This document shows, piece by piece, positions 4,218 through 7,521 of a DNA stretch of 7,521 bases. Location of the stretch: positions 1-7,521 of the forward strand of contig UQYA01000084.1 in the NCBI GenBank assembly GCA_900545165.1, given 5' to 3'. A program made the translations under genes and the position numbers. The notes under the pieces were generated by a model. That model did not search any database. It was not told the DNA's origin and worked only from the letters and a program-made list of their open reading frames with translations. Source of the DNA: an uncultured Collinsella sp. GTDB taxonomy: Bacteria > Actinomycetota > Coriobacteriia > Coriobacteriales > Coriobacteriaceae. Every line of letters begins with the position of its first letter. The first letter of the stretch is position 1.

Positions 4218-6845
4218 ATGAGAATCGATAAGCTAGCTATGACGTCGCGCGAGGCGCTGCAGACCGCCATGAGCACGGCTGCCGATGCGCAGGCCGGCGC
4301 GGTGGAGCCGATTCATCTGCTGTCTGCCCTGCTCGGTGCCGGCGAGCGCAATATCTCCGTGATCATCGAGCGCATCGGTGCCGACCCGGCTCAGCTCGCA
4401 CGCTCCACACAGGATGCCATCGACCACGCGCCCAAGGTTTCGGGCGAGGGCCAGCAGATGGGCCTGTCCAACGAGCTCGTCCGCGTCATCGAGAAGGCCG
4501 AGAAGAAGGCCACCAAGATGGGCGACAGCTTTGTGGTGACCGAGCATCTGCTGATGGCACTTGCCGAGGACAAGGGCGAGGCGGGCCGCGTGCTGCGCGA
4601 CGCCGGCGTGACCAAGGAGCGCATCGAGCAAGTCTACGAGGAGCTGCGTGGCGATGACCGCGTGACGTCTGCCGAGGACAAGACCCAGTTTGAGGCGCTG
4701 GAGCAGTACGGTCGCAACATCTGCGACCTCGCCCGCGCCGGCAAGCTCGACCCGGTCATCGGCCGTACCGACGAGATTCGCCGTACCATCCAAGTCCTGT
4801 CCCGCCGCACCAAGAACAACCCTGTGCTCATCGGCGAGCCGGGCGTAGGCAAGACAGCTATCGTCGAGGGCATCGCCCAGCGTATCGTGGCTGGCGACGT
4901 GCCGAGCACCCTGCGCGACCGCGACCTCATCGAGCTCGACATGAGCGCGCTGGTCGCCGGCGCCAAGTACCGCGGCGAGTTCGAGGACCGCTTGAAGGCT
5001 GTACTCAAGGAAGTGCAAAAGTCCGAGGGCAAGGTCATCCTGTTCATCGATGAGCTCCACACCATCGTGGGCGCGGGTGCCACCGAGGGCTCCATGGACG
5101 CCGGCAACATTCTCAAGCCGGCGCTCGCCCGTGGCGACCTGCACGCGATCGGCGCGACCACGCTCGACGAATACCGCAAGTACATCGAGAAGGACGCGGC
5201 GCTCGCCCGTCGTTTCCAGACCGTTATGGTGAGCGAGCCTACCGTCGAGGACACCATTTCGATCCTGCGTGGTCTGAAGGAGAAGTACGAGATCTTCCAC
5301 GGTGTGCATATCACCGATAGCGCGCTCGTGGCAGCTGCCGACCTCTCCGATCGCTACATCGCCGACCGCTTCCTGCCCGACAAGGCCATCGATTTGGTCG
5401 ATGAGGCGGCAAGCCGCCTGCGCATGGAACTCGACAGCATGCCGGTCGAGATCGACGCCACCACGCGTCAGCTCACTCAGCTGCAGATCGAGGAACAGGC
5501 GCTCATGAAAGAGACCGATGACGCCTCCAAGGAGCGTCTGGAGGCCCTGCGCCAGGAGATTGCCGAGGTCCAGGAAAAACTCAACGTGCAAAAGGCCGGC
5601 TGGCTCAACCAGAAGAACGCCATTGACCACGTGCAGGAGCTTAAGAGCCAGCTTGACGAGGCCAAGAGCGAGGAGGGGCGTGCGACGCGCAACGGCGATT
5701 TGGGTCGTGCGTCCGAGCTGCGCTACTCCGTGATTCCGGGCCTGCAGCAGCAGATTCAGGATTCCGAGGCCGCGCTCGAGGCGCAAAAGCAGCAGGACGG
5801 CGAGGGCCTCAACGAACAGGTGACCTCCGATGAGATCGCCGAGGTCGTGAGCGCCTGGACCGGCGTGCCCGTGTCCAAGATGATGCAGGGCGAGCTCGAC
5901 AAGCTGAAGGGCTTGGAGGGCGAGCTGCATAAGCGCGTCATCGGCCAGGACGAGGCGGTCTCCGCTGTCGCCGCGGCCGTGCGCCGCAGCCGTGCGGGCC
6001 TCTCCGATCCGGACAAGCCCATCGGCAGCTTCTTCTTCCTGGGCCCCACCGGCGTGGGCAAGACCGAGCTCGCCAAGGCGCTTGCCGAGTGCCTGTTCGA
6101 TGACGAGCGTGCGCTCGTGCGTATCGACATGTCCGAGTACATGGAGAAGTTCAGCGTCCAGCGTCTGATCGGTGCGCCCCCGGGATACGTGGGCTACGAC
6201 GAGGGCGGCCAGCTCACCGAGGCCGTGCGCCGTCGTCCGTACTCCGTGATCTTGCTCGACGAGATGGAGAAGGCTCATCCGGATGTCTTTAACGTGCTGC
6301 TGCAGGTGCTCGACGACGGCCGCCTGACCGATGGCCAGGGTCGCCAGGTGTCCTTCAAGAACACGATCATCATCATGACGTCTAACGTGGGCTCCAAGGC
6401 TATCGCTGAGCTTTCCGGCAAGGACGAGGAGGAGATGCGCCATCAGGTCGACGCGGCCATGGCTCAGACCTTCCGCCCCGAGTTTCTCAACCGTATCGAC
6501 GATATCGTGGTGTTCCATCCGCTCGGCATGGCGCAGATCGAGAAGATCGTCGACATCCAGCTCGCCGACGTCCGCGCGCGTCTGGCCAAGGAGCGCATGA
6601 CGCTTGCCATCACCCCGGCGGCCAAGCAGATGCTCGCCGTGGGCGGCTTGGACCCGGTCTTTGGCGCCCGTCCGCTCAAGCGTCTGGTTCAGCGCGAGGT
6701 CGTGGATGCCATCGCCGCCGCTATCATCGATGGCACGGTGCGTGAGGGCGATCAGGTGACGGTCGATGTCGACAAGGACGGCGGCTTTACCGTCGTGTGC
6801 GACAACACGCCGGCGGCCACCTACGAGGTCCCCGACGCCGAGTAG
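4218..6845 (+). CDS. clpB: ATP-dependent protein disaggregase ClpB
   Basis: This 875-residue protein is a complete ClpB, the cytoplasmic hexameric AAA+ disaggregase that works with DnaK to recover aggregated proteins. The Clp N-domain spans about residues 1-145. AAA1 has Walker A GEPGVGKT (206-213), pore tyrosine Y251, Walker B with E279 and arginine fingers R331/R332. A long coiled-coil middle domain at about 405-535 separates ClpB from ClpA and ClpC. AAA2 has Walker A GPTGVGKT (609-616), pore motif GYVG with Y657, Walker B LLDE ending at E682 and arginine finger R759. All catalytic positions are kept and those in AAA1 match E. coli numbering. It is slightly longer than E. coli ClpB (857). 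The start MRIDKL resembles other ClpB starts and has a good ribosome site. It has its own upstream region and terminator, so it is probably transcribed alone. Heat induction is expected for the family, but no known heat-shock operator was seen. Confidence 0.98.
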   Translation: MRIDKLAMTSREALQTAMSTAADAQAGAVEPIHLLSALLGAGERNISVIIERIGADPAQLARSTQDAIDHAPKVSGEGQQMGLSNELVRVIEKAEKKATKMGDSFVVTEHLLMALAEDKGEAGRVLRDAGVTKERIEQVYEELRGDDRVTSAEDKTQFEALEQYGRNICDLARAGKLDPVIGRTDEIRRTIQVLSRRTKNNPVLIGEPGVGKTAIVEGIAQRIVAGDVPSTLRDRDLIELDMSALVAGAKYRGEFEDRLKAVLKEVQKSEGKVILFIDELHTIVGAGATEGSMDAGNILKPALARGDLHAIGATTLDEYRKYIEKDAALARRFQTVMVSEPTVEDTISILRGLKEKYEIFHGVHITDSALVAAADLSDRYIADRFLPDKAIDLVDEAASRLRMELDSMPVEIDATTRQLTQLQIEEQALMKETDDASKERLEALRQEIAEVQEKLNVQKAGWLNQKNAIDHVQELKSQLDEAKSEEGRATRNGDLGRASELRYSVIPGLQQQIQDSEAALEAQKQQDGEGLNEQVTSDEIAEVVSAWTGVPVSKMMQGELDKLKGLEGELHKRVIGQDEAVSAVAAAVRRSRAGLSDPDKPIGSFFFLGPTGVGKTELAKALAECLFDDERALVRIDMSEYMEKFSVQRLIGAPPGYVGYDEGGQLTEAVRRRPYSVILLDEMEKAHPDVFNVLLQVLDDGRLTDGQGRQVSFKNTIIIMTSNVGSKAIAELSGKDEEEMRHQVDAAMAQTFRPEFLNRIDDIVVFHPLGMAQIEKIVDIQLADVRARLAKERMTLAITPAAKQMLAVGGLDPVFGARPLKRLVQREVVDAIAAAIIDGTVREGDQVTVDVDKDGGFTVVCDNTPAATYEVPDAE

Positions 6846-6888
6846 GTTTTGGGCCATGCCTTAAAATCTGCCTTTTGAGCCGAACGCC

Positions 6889-6925
6889 AAGGGCGGCGGA
6901 TCCGATTGGGTCCGCCGCCCTTTTT
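6889..6925 (+). terminator. Strong rho-independent terminator after clpB
   Basis: GGGCGGCGGATCC at 6891-6903 pairs with GGGTCCGCCGCCC at 6908-6920, a 13-bp stem with one G-U pair and a GATT loop. AA at 6889-6890 extends it, and a run of five T follows at 6921-6925. It lies 44 bases after the clpB stop codon. Confidence 0.92.
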
Positions 6926-6975
6926 CGTGCGACAATCGATAATGTTGAACGGATGCGATGCAAGGAGCTATGCAG

Positions 6976-7170
6976 ATGAAAGACGAGATCAAGACAAGTG
7001 CGCCGGCGACCGATGCCGCACCCGCCGCACCCAAGCCTGTGCCTAAGCCGGCACCCAAGCCGCGCGACCCCTACATCCGTGCCGAGAACGAGGACGACGA
7101 CGGCTACGATCCCTACAGCGATTGCCGCCCCGAGCGCGAGCCAATGTTCGAAGCCGACCCCTGGCGCTGA
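6976..7170 (+). CDS. Small Pro/Lys/Ala-rich, acidic-tailed protein, function unknown
   Basis: I do not recognise this 64-residue protein. Residues 1-20 are mixed and Ala-rich, residues about 20-34 are a PKPxPKP-type run, and the rest is acidic and aromatic (EDDDGYDPYSD, ending DPWR). There is no signal peptide, membrane segment or known catalytic motif, and one cysteine. It is likely disordered; binding to a partner is a guess. The ATG at 6976 is chosen because AAGGAG at 6962-6967 lies 8 nt upstream; ATGs at 6958 and 6970 would place that site inside or against the start. A GATAAT at 6937-6942 could be its -10 box, but the -35 would fall in the clpB terminator stem. The good ribosome site and the ordered composition argue for a real gene. 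It stands alone, converging with the partial gene at 7288. Confidence 0.68.
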   Translation: MKDEIKTSAPATDAAPAAPKPVPKPAPKPRDPYIRAENEDDDGYDPYSDCRPEREPMFEADPWR

Positions 7171-7172
7171 GT

Positions 7173-7196
7173 GCCACCAAAAAGGCCACCAAAAAG
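7173..7196. repeat. Tandem duplication of a 12-bp unit
   Basis: GCCACCAAAAAG occurs at 7173-7184 and immediately again at 7185-7196. Read on the minus strand, it gives two CTTTTT tracts after the terminator stem at 7196-7260, so the duplication doubles the T run of that terminator. Confidence 0.85.
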
Positions 7197-7260
7197 TTGC
7201 GGTGAAATAGGGACTGTTTTGCGGTTTGACCGGCAAAAACAATCCCTATTTCACCGCAAC
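7191..7260 (-). terminator. Long-stem terminator for the minus-strand gene
   Basis: Bases 7196-7213 are the exact reverse complement of 7243-7260 (18 bp), and an inner stem (TGTTTTGC region with GGCAAAAACA region) extends it with bulges. On the minus strand the stem is followed directly by TTTTT (7195-7191) and, 12 bases on, a second T tract. It lies 27 bases beyond the stop of the minus-strand gene. On the plus strand there is no T run, though the structure may still block read-through from the small gene ending at 7170. Confidence 0.82.
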
Positions 7261-7287
7261 TGCGTTGGGCGGCTGTCTTCGGGCCGG

Positions 7288-7521
7288 CTAGTCCTGGGCT
7301 TTGATACTCGGCAGCAGGATCTGCGCGAGGTAGTCGGTCTCGAGTTTGGTGGCGGCGTCTGCGTTGCCGTCTTTGCCAATCAGGTCGTTCTTGATCTGGC
7401 TATACGTATAGCGGTTGCCGGTCGTCAGCTCGACAAGCTCAATGGCCGTGTCCATGGGGTAGGTCGACACGGGATTCTGGGTGCGCCCGTTGATAGTCTG
7501 GGGCACCACGTACGGATAGAC
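7288..7521 (-). CDS. C-terminal part of an unrecognised protein (5' end outside the window)
   Basis: The frame is open from the window edge to the TAG at 7288-7290, giving at least 77 residues (starting VYPYVVPQTING and ending LLPSIKAQD). Only the C-terminus is visible; GTG codons at 7509 and 7506 are in frame, but the reading frame continues upstream without a stop, so the gene most likely begins outside the window. No motif, membrane segment or cysteine is visible, and I do not assign a family. It is followed by a strong minus-strand terminator, which supports it as a real gene at the end of its transcript. Confidence 0.72.
   Translation of the reverse strand, partial: VYPYVVPQTINGRTQNPVSTYPMDTAIELVELTTGNRYTYSQIKNDLIGKDGNADAATKLETDYLAQILLPSIKAQD

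Noticed and set aside
4233..6857. An 874-codon open frame on the minus strand opposite clpB
   Set aside because: It is the mirror of the GC-rich clpB coding frame. Its translation is a low-complexity His/Leu/Gly/Asp mix typical of antisense shadows, whereas clpB is unmistakable.
6787..7242. A 151-codon minus-strand frame across the clpB end and the small gene
   Set aside because: It overlaps the clpB terminator and two better-supported plus-strand genes, and its composition is that of a shadow frame.

Overview
The window looks like a chromosomal stretch of a high-GC Gram-positive anaerobe, most likely a Collinsella-type Coriobacteriia. The basis is the GC-rich codon use, the anaerobe-type aconitase-family hydratase, the ClpB sequence style, and the abundance of intergenic palindromes. 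The genus call is inference from protein style; no database was consulted.

Layout: (1) 1-47 is a short leader with a small hairpin. (2) 48-2348 (+) encodes an aconitase-family [4Fe-4S] hydratase with all expected cluster and catalytic residues. (3) 2349-2762 has no gene but is packed with inverted repeats: a perfect 22-bp-stem hairpin, a rho-independent terminator, a 12-bp-stem hairpin and two hairpins with TGTAACA/TGTTACA arms. (4) 2763-3410 (-) encodes an unrecognised membrane-anchored extracytoplasmic protein, lower in GC than its neighbours. (5) 3411-4217 has no gene: an AT-rich stretch with four 9-bp iterons, then a second copy of the terminator/hairpin array (182 bp with 4 mismatches, then a diverged continuation of the same spacing), then the clpB leader. 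(6) 4218-6845 (+) encodes the disaggregase ClpB with its own strong terminator. (7) 6976-7170 (+) encodes a small Pro/Lys/Ala-rich then acidic protein of unknown function. (8) 7191-7260 is a long-stem terminator serving the minus strand. (9) 7288-7521 (-) is the C-terminal end of an unrecognised protein that runs out of the window.

The genes do not form an operon. The hydratase and the minus-strand gene converge, the minus-strand gene and clpB diverge, and each plus-strand gene of the first two has its own terminator. ClpB is a housekeeping and stress chaperone, and the hydratase is metabolic.

The unusual part is non-coding. Two roughly 309-bp composite palindrome arrays sit in direct orientation on either side of the anchored-protein gene, about 1,329 bp apart. 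They could be copies of a mobile or REP-like element and could support recombination that removes the gene. No CRISPR array, tRNA, rRNA or recognisable transposase gene was seen.
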